Positions 17,641-26,311 are shown, numbered from the stretch's first letter. The stretch: 64,000 nucleotides of DNA from Maribellus sp. CM-23 (GCF_021354595.1 NZ_JADWYJ010000004.1:186001-250000), one strand, 5' to 3'. Made by a program: numbers and translations. Notes: a model not told the origin generated them from the letters alone.

Positions 17641-19185
17641 TTAAAACGGTGGAATTCCATGTTTTTTGCTAGGCATGGAAGCCGTTTTGTTTTCAGAAAC
17701 CTGCAATGCATGTAAGACGCGCGAACGGGTTTCTCCCGGTTCAATAACTTCGTCAATATAACCCTGCGCAGCTGCTACATACGGGTTGGCGAATTTTTCT
17801 TTGTATTCCTGGATTTTTAGCTGACGCATTTGCTCCGGGTTTTCCGCTTCCGAGATTTCTTTCCGGAATACAATGTTGGCTGCTCCTTCCGGTCCCATTA
17901 CTGCAATTTCGGCAGTTGGCCATGCAAACACAAAGTCAGCACGCAGGTGACGCGAGTTCATGGCAATGTAACCACCTCCGTATGCCTTGCGAACAATAAC
18001 GGTGATTTTCGGAACGGTAGCTTCACTGTATGCATAAAGAATTTTTGCTCCGTGACGGATTACCCCGGCATGCTCCTGGTCAACACCCGGCAGGTAGCCC
18101 GGCAGGTCTTCCATGGTCACAATCGGAATGTTGAAAGCATCGCAGTAGCGGATGAAACGGGCTGCTTTATCCGAGCTGTCGCAGTCGAGAACCCCGGCAA
18201 GTACCATGGGCTGGTTGGCCACAAAACCCACGGTTTCTCCATCCATTCTACCAAACCCAATGATAATGTTGGGCGCAAATCCTTCCATTACTTCAAAGAA
18301 TTCAGATCCGTCAGTAATGCTTCTGATTAGTTCCCTCATGTCGTAAGGAATTCTTGGGTCTACCGGAACGATATCGTCAATGGCTTTCCCTTTTAACGGT
18401 GCTTTTGGTTTGTGCGCCAGCGCTTTTTTCAGGTTGCTTCTTGGAATGTAACTGATCAGCGTTTTGATTTGCTCAAAACATTCCAGTTCAGTTTCTGCAT
18501 AAAAATGTGCGTTACCTGTAATTTCGGCGTGAACTTTGGCTCCGCCCAGTTCTTCCATCGAAATTTCCTCGCCCAGTACCGATTTAATTACAGACGGGCC
18601 GGTAATAAACATTTTAGAAATATTTTCTACCACAAATACGAAGTCGGTGAGGGCCGGAGAATACACAGCGCCACCGGCGCAAGGGCCGAGAATTACCGAA
18701 ATCTGAGGAATCACACCCGAGGCCAGTGTATTGCGGAAAAAGATTTCGCCATAACCGGCAAGCGAGTTTACACCTTCCTGGATACGTGCACCACCCGAGT
18801 CATTGATACCAATTAACGGAACCCTCATTTTCAGAGCGTGGTCCATAATTTTGGTGATCTTACGGGCGTGCATCAATCCCAATGAACCTCCGGCAACCGT
18901 GAAGTCCTGGGCAAAAATACATACCGGTTTATTGTAAATAGTTCCTGTTCCGATGATCACACCGTCTCCGTGAAGGGTCTTGCCTTCCATGCCAAAATCT
19001 TTGGCTGCGTGTTCAACAAACAGATCGTATTCGTGAAATGAGTTTTTATCGAGCAATGCGAGGATACGTTCCCGTGCAGTCAGTTTCCCCATTGCAGCTT
19101 GTTTCTCAATGGCTTTATCTCCACCACCTTTTTGTACTTCTTTCTTTCTTTTGCGAAGATCAAGTACGTTGCTTCTTAGTGACAT
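17641..19185 (-). CDS. Acyl-CoA carboxylase carboxyltransferase (beta) subunit, propionyl/methylmalonyl-CoA type
   Basis: A 514-residue carboxyltransferase of the PccB/MmdA family. Seen: KLTARERILALLDKNSF, the oxyanion-hole and acyl-CoA segments FAQDFTVAGGSLGLMHARKI and GINDSGGARIQEGVNSLAGY, GPCAGGAVYSPALTDF, and the C-terminal VIVRKAYGGGYIAMNSRHL and VMGPEGAANIVF. It moves a carboxyl group between biotin and propionyl-CoA or methylmalonyl-CoA. Since neither a biotin carboxylase nor a membrane decarboxylase beta subunit is next to it, the direction (carboxylation or sodium-pumping decarboxylation) cannot be decided. A -7 box lies at 19247-19254. Confidence 0.93.
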   Translation of the reverse strand: MSLRSNVLDLRKRKKEVQKGGGDKAIEKQAAMGKLTARERILALLDKNSFHEYDLFVEHAAKDFGMEGKTLHGDGVIIGTGTIYNKPVCIFAQDFTVAGGSLGLMHARKITKIMDHALKMRVPLIGINDSGGARIQEGVNSLAGYGEIFFRNTLASGVIPQISVILGPCAGGAVYSPALTDFVFVVENISKMFITGPSVIKSVLGEEISMEELGGAKVHAEITGNAHFYAETELECFEQIKTLISYIPRSNLKKALAHKPKAPLKGKAIDDIVPVDPRIPYDMRELIRSITDGSEFFEVMEGFAPNIIIGFGRMDGETVGFVANQPMVLAGVLDCDSSDKAARFIRYCDAFNIPIVTMEDLPGYLPGVDQEHAGVIRHGAKILYAYSEATVPKITVIVRKAYGGGYIAMNSRHLRADFVFAWPTAEIAVMGPEGAANIVFRKEISEAENPEQMRQLKIQEYKEKFANPYVAAAQGYIDEVIEPGETRSRVLHALQVSENKTASMPSKKHGIPPF

Positions 19186-19246
19186 AAAGTTTTTTTTAAG
19201 TTATAAATTAACCCTAAGATTCCGGGTCTTTTTTAATAAGCGAAAG

Positions 19247-19254
19247 CAAAATTA
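19247..19254 (-). promoter_or_regulatory. Candidate -7 box of the carboxylase operon
   Basis: On the minus strand TAATTTTG matches TAnnTTTG perfectly, 61 bases before the carboxyltransferase start. Confidence 0.4.
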
Positions 19255-19398
19255 TAATTTTTTTCAATTGCCATTTGTAAATGCAATTATGTAGTACGTA
19301 AATTCACATAGGGAGGTTCATATTGTTCGAATTATAGTATTCTTTGTTTGAAAATTATCCGAAATCCTTGTTTCTAAAGACGCGCAGAATTGGCTAAA

Positions 19399-20475
19399 CT
19401 ATTTAGCTGCCCAGCGATAAACAAAGAAAGCAATTACTGCATAACACAGGTTAGGAATCCAAATGGCGACAAAAGGAGGCGTGCTTCCGCTAATGGCAAA
19501 AACGGTTGAGATTTGCATAAAAAGAATGTACGAGAAAGCCAGTAACAAACCGAGTCCAAGGTGTAAGCCGAGTCCCCCTTTTATTTTACGCGACGCCAGG
19601 CTCATACCGATAACCGTTAAAATAAAGGTCGAAAACGGGTTGGCAATTCTCCGGTGTTTTTCCAGCTCCCATTCCACGTAGTTGATTCCCCTCATTTTCA
19701 TGAGTTTTATCTCTTTCAGAAGGTCGGGAGTTGTGTACGTTTCCATTTCGTTTTTCATCACCACAAAATCCTGCGGTGTCATACTCAATGTTGTATCAAT
19801 CTGGTAACCTTTGCTCAAATCTTCATGGTCATCATAAATCACCCGTTTCGAGTAATTATTGATGACCCATTTTTGAGTTTCTTCTTTCCAGCTAATGCTT
19901 CGGGCCGTTAGTTTCTCTTTCAGTTTCCCATCTTCAAATTTTTCGAGGGTGAAAGGCCTGCCAACATTGTTGTTAAAGCTCTTCATGTATATATAGACCC
20001 CCGGTTCAATCTGGCGGTGAATGTTCTGTTCTGTACTTACCGTGTTGGATTTTATATATTTTTGACGGAAACCTATCATGGTTTTATTGGCCGGCGGAAT
20101 AATAAAATTACCCAGTAAAAAGGAAAAAATCCCGATTATCAGTGCAGAAACCAGGTAGGGGCGCATGAAACGCGAAAAGGAAACACCGCTACTGAGAATG
20201 GCAATGATTTCGGTGTTGTACGCCATTTTTGAGGTAAAATAAATAACCGCAATAAACGTAAACAGCGGACTGAAAAGGTTGGCGAAGTAGGGGATGAAAT
20301 TCAGGTAGTAATCAACAATGATATCTTTTGTCGGAATTTCCTTGGAGAGGAATTCATCCAGGTTTTCCGAAATATCAAAAACAATGGCAATGCTGAGTAT
20401 TAATGCAATGGCATAAAAAAATGTACCCAGGTATTTCCAGGTAATATAAAAATCAATTGTTTTATACCACTTCAT
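19399..20475 (-). CDS. LptF/LptG family lipopolysaccharide export permease
   Basis: A 358-residue inner-membrane permease of the YjgP/YjgQ family, which with LptB2 and LptC extracts lipopolysaccharide from the inner membrane. Two or three spans at the N-terminus (YLGTFFYAIALILSIAIVF), a periplasmic beta-jellyroll region around residues 130-260, and three C-terminal spans (LGLHLGLGLLLAFSYILFMQ) fit the family. The ATG at 20475 (MKWYKTIDFYITWKYLG) is preferred; a GTG at 20481 directly after the tgt stop would add two residues. It forms an operon with tgt, a pairing common in Bacteroidota. Confidence 0.9.
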   Translation of the reverse strand: MKWYKTIDFYITWKYLGTFFYAIALILSIAIVFDISENLDEFLSKEIPTKDIIVDYYLNFIPYFANLFSPLFTFIAVIYFTSKMAYNTEIIAILSSGVSFSRFMRPYLVSALIIGIFSFLLGNFIIPPANKTMIGFRQKYIKSNTVSTEQNIHRQIEPGVYIYMKSFNNNVGRPFTLEKFEDGKLKEKLTARSISWKEETQKWVINNYSKRVIYDDHEDLSKGYQIDTTLSMTPQDFVVMKNEMETYTTPDLLKEIKLMKMRGINYVEWELEKHRRIANPFSTFILTVIGMSLASRKIKGGLGLHLGLGLLLAFSYILFMQISTVFAISGSTPPFVAIWIPNLCYAVIAFFVYRWAAK

Positions 20476-20481
20476 CTTCAC

Positions 20482-21609
20482 CTACAGTCTGTGTTTTAAT
20501 TTAACTACCATTTCGTTTTTCCAGCTAACAAAATCGCCGCTCAGTATTTTTTCGCGGGCAGTTTTTACCAGCCAGAGATAAAAGGCCAGGTTGTGTTGAC
20601 TGGCAATTTGAGCCCCCAGCATTTCTTTCGAAATAACCAGATGGCGAAGATAAGCTTTTGAATACTGGTCAACAAACGAAGTTCCGTTCGGATCGATGGG
20701 AGAATGGTCGTTTTCCCATTTCTGATTGCGGATATTGATGATGCCTTCGCTTGTGAACAACATGCCGTTGCGGCCGTTGCGGGTTGGCATCACACAATCG
20801 AACATATCTACCCCGCGGTGTATGCCTTCCAGTATATTTACCGGTGTGCCAACTCCCATCAGGTAACGCGGTTTGTCTTCCGGCAGGTCGGCGGTTACCA
20901 CTTCGGTCATTTCGTACATTTCTTCTTCGGTTTCTCCTACCGACAAGCCGCCAATGGCGTAACCGTTGGCATCAAAGTTCCGGACATGCGCCACTGACTG
21001 TCTACGCAGATCGGCATAAGTTGCTCCCTGTACGATGGGGAAAAGCGATTGCGAATAACCGTATTTAGGTTCGGTGCTGTTAAAACGTTTGAAACAGCGG
21101 TCGAGCCAGCGCCGGGTAAGCTCCATTGATTTTTTTGCATAATCGTAATCGGCATCTCCGGGCGTACATTCATCGAAAGCCATCATAATATCGGCCCCTA
21201 TCGAACGCTGGATATCCATCACACTTTCCGGGGTGAACTGGTGATACGAACCATCGATGTGCGACCGAAAACGCGCACCTTCTTCTGTCAGTTTTCGCAG
21301 GTCTCCCAGCGAAAAAACCTGGAAGCCTCCGCTGTCGGTAAGTATGGGGCGATCCCAGCCATTGAATTTGTGCAATCCGCCTGCTTTTTCAATCACATCA
21401 ATCCCCGGGCGAAGGTATAAATGATAGGTATTTCCAAGGATGATTTCAGCTTTTATATCATCTCTGATGTCGCGCGTATGGATTCCTTTAACCGACCCGG
21501 CAGTGCCTACCGGCATAAAAATCGGAGTTTCGATTTTTCCGTGGTCGGTGGTAATTACACCCGCTCTGGCCCGTGAGTTATCAGTAGTTTTTTCTAACAG
21601 AAAGTTCAT
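20482..21609 (-). CDS. tgt: Queuine/preQ1 tRNA-guanine transglycosylase lacking zinc-ligand cysteines
   Basis: Exchanges guanine-34 for preQ1 in tRNAs with GUN anticodons. The 375-residue TIM-barrel protein has ETPIFMPVGTAGSVKG, GNTYHLYLRPG, the catalytic-aspartate segment LTDSGGFQVFSL, DECTPGDADYDYAKKSMELT and MGVGTPVNILEGIHRGVDMF with the nucleophile aspartate. In most bacterial Tgt enzymes a CxCxxC motif plus a histidine binds zinc near the C-terminus; here the place reads DPNGTSFVDQYSKAYLRHL, with no cysteine. From memory, other Bacteroidota Tgt proteins share this loss, so it is probably a lineage trait. It is followed directly by the LptF/G gene. Confidence 0.95.
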   Translation of the reverse strand: MNFLLEKTTDNSRARAGVITTDHGKIETPIFMPVGTAGSVKGIHTRDIRDDIKAEIILGNTYHLYLRPGIDVIEKAGGLHKFNGWDRPILTDSGGFQVFSLGDLRKLTEEGARFRSHIDGSYHQFTPESVMDIQRSIGADIMMAFDECTPGDADYDYAKKSMELTRRWLDRCFKRFNSTEPKYGYSQSLFPIVQGATYADLRRQSVAHVRNFDANGYAIGGLSVGETEEEMYEMTEVVTADLPEDKPRYLMGVGTPVNILEGIHRGVDMFDCVMPTRNGRNGMLFTSEGIINIRNQKWENDHSPIDPNGTSFVDQYSKAYLRHLVISKEMLGAQIASQHNLAFYLWLVKTAREKILSGDFVSWKNEMVVKLKHRL

Positions 21610-21627
21610 TCACCTTAAATTGATGGG

Positions 21628-21635
21628 CAAATATA
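21628..21635 (-). promoter_or_regulatory. Candidate -7 box of the tgt-lptF/G operon
   Basis: Minus-strand TATATTTG, a perfect TAnnTTTG, 18 bases before the tgt ATG. No clear -33 element. Confidence 0.35.
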
Positions 21636-21793
21636 GATATTTAACTTTAATTGAAAGGACAGGAAGAATAGTGCCCTTGTTAATAAAAACTAATTCATGT
21701 AAATAAATATTCGAAGGATTTCAAGCCTGATTCTTTTTAAATTCCCACATTTGCCCTTAGCAATGATTTTGATTTACCGAATTAATTTTCTGC

Positions 21794-22957
21794 ATGAAAC
21801 AAGCGATTCTGGATAGCCTGAACGGGATGTCGGTTACAGATTGGATCGTTCCTGGTATTTTTTTGTTTGTTTTTCTTTGCCGCTTTTACTACTTGCTGTT
21901 TTTTTCGGCGCGGGTGGTATTTAGTAGCCGAAAAGAAGTAATTGTCAATCAAAAGCCCAGGCAACCCATTACTGTATTTCTGACCGTCAGGAACGAGGAA
22001 GATAACCTGCGAAAGCTGTTGCCCCAGCTACTCGGGATTAACGACGACTGTTACGAAGTAGTGGTGGTTGACGATTATTCGCTCGATAATACTTTTACTG
22101 TTTTGGGGAGTTTTAAGCATTATCCGAATTTTCACTTTTCATCGCTCAACGAAGAAACGCGCTTTTCGGTAAAGCTGGCGCAGAATATCGCGTTAAAAGC
22201 CGCTCAGCACGAATGGGTGCTTACTTTACCCATAGAAACGACTTCAGTTGGGAAAGACTGGATCAATGGTTTTTCGGTAAATACAACCACCGATAACCGG
22301 AATGTAATGATGGGCTATTCGGGCATCCAACGCAAGCCGGGGTACTTCAACTTGCTTTATCGTACCGAAAACTTTTTGCAACAAATGCGCAGCGTGGGGT
22401 ATGTGGCCAACGGCATTCCTTTTGTGTATTTTGAAGATAACGTGGCTTTCCGGAAAGAAGAATATTTTAAACTGGGTGGATATGGTCAGAAAACAAAAGA
22501 AGCATATGCCAACCTGGAGTTGATCATTAACCAATTTATCACAAAGAAAAAAACGGTGTTGCTTTTCAATGAAAACACCTGTATTACAAAAGAGGTAGAA
22601 ACAAACCGCGACGACTTTTACAATTTACTCAACCGAAGTTTCAGGGTAGAGAAGTACTTGCCTGCCTGGAAAAGAACTTTGCTGGGCTTCGATACGCTTA
22701 CCAATTTGTTGTACACACCTTTACTGATCGCGCTGTTTGTTTTTTATTTTGATCTGTGGCCCCTTTTTGTGGCACTGGCCGGGATTAAAATTATGTTACA
22801 TCTTATCCTTCTGAAAATCACCTTAAACCGTTTGAGGGAACGTAAAATATTCCTATCTTCGTTAGTGTACGGTTGGTTAATGCCTTATTTCAAGACTTTT
22901 TACAAGTGGTATTTTAACCAGTCGGCACGCCGAAGCAAATGGAGGATAAAGGTGTAA
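21794..22957 (+). CDS. Membrane-anchored family 2 glycosyltransferase, atypical
   Basis: A 387-residue protein with one N-terminal span (IVPGIFLFVFLCRFYYLLFF), a GT-A domain beginning PITVFLTVRNEEDNLRKLLP and YEVVVVDDYSLDNT, and two or three C-terminal spans. The fold is that of family 2 glycosyltransferases. At the position where a DxD-type metal site is expected, the chain reads WVLTLPIETTSVGKDWINGF, so the motif is not conserved and catalysis may be altered. It overlaps the following sigma-factor gene by 19 bases, which suggests coupled translation. Substrate unknown. Confidence 0.8.
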   Translation: MKQAILDSLNGMSVTDWIVPGIFLFVFLCRFYYLLFFSARVVFSSRKEVIVNQKPRQPITVFLTVRNEEDNLRKLLPQLLGINDDCYEVVVVDDYSLDNTFTVLGSFKHYPNFHFSSLNEETRFSVKLAQNIALKAAQHEWVLTLPIETTSVGKDWINGFSVNTTTDNRNVMMGYSGIQRKPGYFNLLYRTENFLQQMRSVGYVANGIPFVYFEDNVAFRKEEYFKLGGYGQKTKEAYANLELIINQFITKKKTVLLFNENTCITKEVETNRDDFYNLLNRSFRVEKYLPAWKRTLLGFDTLTNLLYTPLLIALFVFYFDLWPLFVALAGIKIMLHLILLKITLNRLRERKIFLSSLVYGWLMPYFKTFYKWYFNQSARRSKWRIKV

Positions 22958-23547
22958 TATTATCGGAAAAAGCCCGTCAGGATTACGAACTCGTCAAGAC
23001 CGCTTTGACGGGTGACGAAAAAGCTTTTGCCCGGCTGCTAAACCGCTACAAAGACGCCATTTACTTTATGCTTCTGAAAATGGTAAATAACCGCAGCGAT
23101 GCGGAGGATTTAACGCTGGAAGCTTTTGGGAAAGCTTTTAAAAGCCTTCATCAGTATTCGCCCACCTATGCTTTTAGTACCTGGCTGTTCAAAATTGCTT
23201 CCAATAATTGCATCGATTTTCTTAGGAAGAAAAAAGGTGTGCAGGTTTCGATCGAGAACAAAGACCAGAATGAAAATAATGAGCCGCTCAAGCTTAAATC
23301 AAAAGATCCCAATCCGGAAGAACGCCTGATCAGGCAACAAAAAGCCATTCTGCTTCGGAACGTGGTTCGAAAATTAAAGCCACGTTATCAAATTTTGGTC
23401 GAGTTGCGTTATTTTAAAGAGTATTCGTACGAAGAAATTGCAAAAGAATTAGCTTTGCCGCTGGGTACGGTAAAGGCCCAGTTATTCAGGGCGCGGGAAA
23501 TGCTTTTTAAAATGATTGAAAGCACCGAGATTGGTCAACGAGATTAA
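22939..23547 (+). CDS. ECF-type RNA polymerase sigma factor
   Basis: A 202-residue sigma-70 family protein of group IV. Region 2 is visible as LLNRYKDAIYFMLLKMVNNR, SDAEDLTLEAFGKAFKSL and FSTWLFKIASNNCIDFLRKK; region 4 as LKPRYQILVELRYFKEYSYE and EEIAKELALPLGTVKAQLFR, the helix-turn-helix. The two are joined by a charged linker. No anti-sigma factor gene lies beside it. It overlaps the glycosyltransferase gene and is followed by rsmG seven bases later. Bacteroidota use such factors constitutively as well as for stress, so its regulon cannot be predicted. Confidence 0.92.
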   Translation: MEDKGVILSEKARQDYELVKTALTGDEKAFARLLNRYKDAIYFMLLKMVNNRSDAEDLTLEAFGKAFKSLHQYSPTYAFSTWLFKIASNNCIDFLRKKKGVQVSIENKDQNENNEPLKLKSKDPNPEERLIRQQKAILLRNVVRKLKPRYQILVELRYFKEYSYEEIAKELALPLGTVKAQLFRAREMLFKMIESTEIGQRD

Positions 23548-23554
23548 CAATTTT

Positions 23555-24175
23555 ATGGATATTCTTTTAAAATATTTTTCCGGATTAAGCGATCAGCAGA
23601 TTACTCTCTTCCGGCAATTGGAACCTTTGTATGCCGAGTGGAATGCACAGATCAATGTGATTTCAAGAAAGGATTTCTCTGAATTTTACGAACGACATGT
23701 ATTGCATTCGTTGGGGATTGCAAAACTGATCCGGTTTAACAAAGGGGCCAAAATACTGGATGTGGGCACCGGTGGTGGATTTCCTGGAATTCCGCTGGCT
23801 ATCATGTTCCCGGAGGTACAGTTTCATTTGGTGGATTCTATCGGAAAAAAAATAAAGGTGGTGCAAAACGTTGCCGATGCCTTGGGCTTGAAAAATGTAA
23901 CGGCCGAGCAAATTCGCGCCGAGCAACTGACCGATAAATACGATTTTGTTGTGAGCAGGGCTGTTACCCGTTTGCCCGAGTTTGTTCCGTGGGTGCAGAA
24001 AAACATATCCAAAAAACAAATGAATGCTTTGCCAAACGGAATTATTTACCTGAAAGGTGGCGATTTAACCGAGGAGCTGAAACCGTTTCGTAAAAGGGTA
24101 TTTGTGCAGGATTTATCGGCGTATTTTACCGAAGAATTTTTTGACACCAAAAAGGTGGTTCACCTGCCCTTGTAA
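23555..24175 (+). CDS. rsmG: 16S rRNA (guanine-527-N7)-methyltransferase
   Basis: Methylates G527 of 16S rRNA; loss of this modification in other bacteria gives low-level streptomycin resistance. The 206-residue protein carries YAEWNAQINVISRKDFSEFY, the SAM motif KILDVGTGGGFPGIPLAI, VDSIGKKIKVVQNVADALGL and FVVSRAVTRLPEFVPWV. The ATG at 23555 is chosen because the family starts here; an in-frame ATG-less extension would run into the sigma-factor gene. It is the last gene of the three-gene run and ends at a shared terminator. Confidence 0.95.
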   Translation: MDILLKYFSGLSDQQITLFRQLEPLYAEWNAQINVISRKDFSEFYERHVLHSLGIAKLIRFNKGAKILDVGTGGGFPGIPLAIMFPEVQFHLVDSIGKKIKVVQNVADALGLKNVTAEQIRAEQLTDKYDFVVSRAVTRLPEFVPWVQKNISKKQMNALPNGIIYLKGGDLTEELKPFRKRVFVQDLSAYFTEEFFDTKKVVHLPL

Positions 24176-24212
24176 AAAAACGTCCTCCGGTTTTCGGAGA
24201 ACGTTTGTCAGA
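24174..24212. terminator. Shared terminator between rsmG and pfkA
   Basis: AACGT and CTCCG (24179-24189) pair with CGGAG and ACGTT (24195-24205), with one mismatch and a GTTTT loop. An A-run on the left serves the minus-strand pfkA transcript; the T-run on the right is weaker. The two genes converge here. Confidence 0.75.
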
Positions 24213-24240
24213 TTGTTTTTCGTAAGTAATTCTTCTTTTT

Positions 24241-25287
24241 TTACAAGAATTCGTCCCCAAAAGAAACGCCCATTTTCCGGGCTTTGGAAATCAGCGGATG
24301 GTCTTTATCCACCAGGCGTAGTTTGCCTCCTACATCTTCCAGCGGAACCGTGGTTAAATCGTTGTCTTTAACGGCTACCATTGTTCCAAATTTTCCTTCA
24401 GCAATACATTGGGCAGCAAACGATCCGTAACGAGTTGCCAAAATACGGTCCATTGGCGTGGGCGAGCCTCCACGCTGAATATAACCCAGCACGGTTTCTC
24501 GGGTTTCAATTCCGGTGTAGGTTTGAATGGATTCGGCAATGTGCGACGCAGCCGACTTGTTTTTGGGGTGCTCGATACCTTCTGCTACAACTACAATGGA
24601 GTAGGGCTTGTTGTCTTCGTAGCGGCTTTCAATTTTCTTACAAACCGAGCGGATGTTGTATTCCAGTTCTGGCAGCAAAATAATATCGCCACCGCCGGCA
24701 ACGCCCGAGTACAAAGCCAGCCAGCCGGCATGGTGCCCCATTATTTCGATGATCATTACCCGTTGGTGGGAGTTGGCAGTTGTGTGCAAACGATCCATGG
24801 CATCGGTGGCAATCTGAACTGCTGAATCAAAACCAAAAGTAACATCGGTCCCCCAAACGTCGTTGTCAATGGTTTTGGGAATACCGATCACATTGAGTCC
24901 TTCTTTCGAAAGCAGGTTGGCTGTTTTCATGGTGCCGTTTCCGCCTATGCATACAACGCAGTCGAGCCCCAGATTTTCGTAGGTTTCAATGATCTTTTCA
25001 GGTTTGTCGTTTTCGCCACCGTCTTCTTTTACGAGTTTATAGGGCTTTTCACGCGAAGTTCCAAGTATAGTGCCTCCCAGTGTTAAAATACCCGAAAGTT
25101 TTGATTCTTTTAATTCAATGTAGTCGCTATTGATCAATCCGGTATAGCCGGCATTAAACCCCAGGACTTCCATGCCATACTCCACAATAGCGGTTTTTCC
25201 CACTCCCCGAATGGCTGCATTCAAGCCAGGGCAATCTCCTCCGGCTGTCAGAATGCCGATTTTTTTTTGCTTTTTTGAATCACTCAT
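24241..25287 (-). CDS. pfkA: 6-phosphofructokinase, group III type
   Basis: Phosphorylates fructose 6-phosphate in glycolysis. The 348-residue protein has GILTAGGDCPGLNAAIRG, CVVCIGGNGTMKTANLLS, the catalytic IPKTIDNDVWGTD, MGHHAGWLALYSG and GYIQRGGSPTPMDRI. At the positions equivalent to Gly104 and Gly124 of the E. coli enzyme it has Gly (GGNGT) and Lys (PKTIDND). Lys is typical of pyrophosphate-using enzymes, but the Gly/Lys combination also occurs in ATP-using group III enzymes of actinobacteria, so ATP is the better guess. A perfect inverted repeat lies in its upstream region (25304-25323). Confidence 0.93.
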   Translation of the reverse strand: MSDSKKQKKIGILTAGGDCPGLNAAIRGVGKTAIVEYGMEVLGFNAGYTGLINSDYIELKESKLSGILTLGGTILGTSREKPYKLVKEDGGENDKPEKIIETYENLGLDCVVCIGGNGTMKTANLLSKEGLNVIGIPKTIDNDVWGTDVTFGFDSAVQIATDAMDRLHTTANSHQRVMIIEIMGHHAGWLALYSGVAGGGDIILLPELEYNIRSVCKKIESRYEDNKPYSIVVVAEGIEHPKNKSAASHIAESIQTYTGIETRETVLGYIQRGGSPTPMDRILATRYGSFAAQCIAEGKFGTMVAVKDNDLTTVPLEDVGGKLRLVDKDHPLISKARKMGVSFGDEFL

Positions 25288-25303
25288 AATGAATTTTTCT
25301 GTT

Positions 25304-25323
25304 GGATAATTGCAATATTATCC
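25304..25323 (-). promoter_or_regulatory. Inverted repeat upstream of pfkA
   Basis: GGATAAT (25304-25310) and ATTATCC (25317-25323) form a perfect 7-bp inverted repeat around TGCAAT, 17 bases before the pfkA ATG. It could be an operator or a 5'-leader hairpin. Confidence 0.4.
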
Positions 25324-25423
25324 GAATTTACAAAAGTTGTTTTGAAAATGCGGCGATCAAAAGTCTTTAAATTGTATTTGGATTAAAATTTGTTTTTTTC
25401 TGACTGACAAGCTTAGTTTTTGA

Positions 25424-25451
25424 TATTTTTGTGGAGTTGCCGGGAAACCGG
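25424..25451 (+). promoter_or_regulatory. Candidate -7 box and GNRA hairpin before the DUF1080 gene
   Basis: TATTTTTG (25424-25431) matches TAnnTTTG. Nine bases later CCGG-GAAA-CCGG (25440-25451) would form a short hairpin with a GNRA tetraloop near the 5' end of the transcript, which may protect the mRNA. Confidence 0.4.
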
Positions 25452-25492
25452 TAGCAAGAATTTTAATCTTTAACCAATTAAATTTTTATCCA

Positions 25493-26251
25493 ATGAGAAG
25501 AATTTTTGCCTGCTTGTTAGCAGTGGCATTTGTTTTTACGATTTCTTGTAAAAGCTCAAAAACCGGAGGATCGGCCGGAGTAAACCAACTTAGCAAAAAA
25601 GAAAAAGAAGAAGGCTGGGTTTTGTTATTCGACGGAAAAACGACCAATGGATGGAAAGGTAATAACAAAGACCATTTTCCGACAGCCTGGGAAGTAGTTG
25701 ACGGAACTTTACATTTTAAAGGCTCAGGTGCCGGAGAAGCCGGAGCGAAAGACGGTGGAGATATTATTACAACCAAAGAATATTCAAACTTCCGCTTGAA
25801 ACTGGAATGGAAAATTTCTCCCGGGGGAAATTCAGGTATTTTCTATTTAGGAAAAGAAACTCCGGGATGGCCTATTTACAAAACGGCTCCTGAGTGCCAG
25901 GTGTTGGATAACGAAAGACATCCGGATGCACGTGCAGGAAAAGACGGTAACCGCATGGCCAGCTCGTTGTACGACCTTATTCCTGCTGTTCCGCAAAATG
26001 CCAAACCGGCAGGCGAGTGGAACGAGATTGAAATTGAAGTGTACAGAGGCAGTGTGTGGCACCGCATGAACGGAAAAACAGTGGTTGAATACCACTTGTG
26101 GACCGATGACTGGAACGAACTGGTAAAAGGCTCAAAATTCCCAGGCTTGAATCCTGACTGGGCAAACATTGCCAAAGAAGGCGTAATCGGTTTGCAGGAT
26201 CACGGTGATGATGTATGGTTCCGGAACATCAAAATTCTGGTTACTGACTAA
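25493..26251 (+). CDS. DUF1080 (3-keto-disaccharide hydrolase-like) lipoprotein
   Basis: A 252-residue lipoprotein with signal sequence and lipobox (VFTISC, Cys19), then a DUF1080 domain of the concanavalin-like jelly-roll fold. Signature stretches are WVLLFDGKTTNGWKGNNK, WKISPGGNSGIFYLG, YKTAPECQVLDNERHPDA, and AKEGVIGLQDHGDDVWFRNI. Some members of this domain family act on 3-keto-glycosides, but many are uncharacterised, so the activity is not assigned. The gene is monocistronic, with its own promoter-like box and strong terminator. Confidence 0.9.
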   Translation: MRRIFACLLAVAFVFTISCKSSKTGGSAGVNQLSKKEKEEGWVLLFDGKTTNGWKGNNKDHFPTAWEVVDGTLHFKGSGAGEAGAKDGGDIITTKEYSNFRLKLEWKISPGGNSGIFYLGKETPGWPIYKTAPECQVLDNERHPDARAGKDGNRMASSLYDLIPAVPQNAKPAGEWNEIEIEVYRGSVWHRMNGKTVVEYHLWTDDWNELVKGSKFPGLNPDWANIAKEGVIGLQDHGDDVWFRNIKILVTD

Positions 26252-26276
26252 TTGCTGAATATCTATAAGAAAATAC

Positions 26277-26311
26277 AAAGCCCGGGAAGTTCGCTTTCCG
26301 GGCTTTTTTTA
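26277..26311 (+). terminator. Strong intrinsic terminator after the DUF1080 gene
   Basis: AAAGCCCGG (26277-26285) pairs with CCGGGCTTT (26298-26306), extended inward by GAAG/CTTT and capped by a TTCG tetraloop, then a T-run. Confidence 0.95.

Noticed and set aside
23516..23554. Longer rsmG start inside the sigma-factor gene
   Set aside because: The extension has no family similarity, and the ATG at 23555 gives the standard N-terminus.
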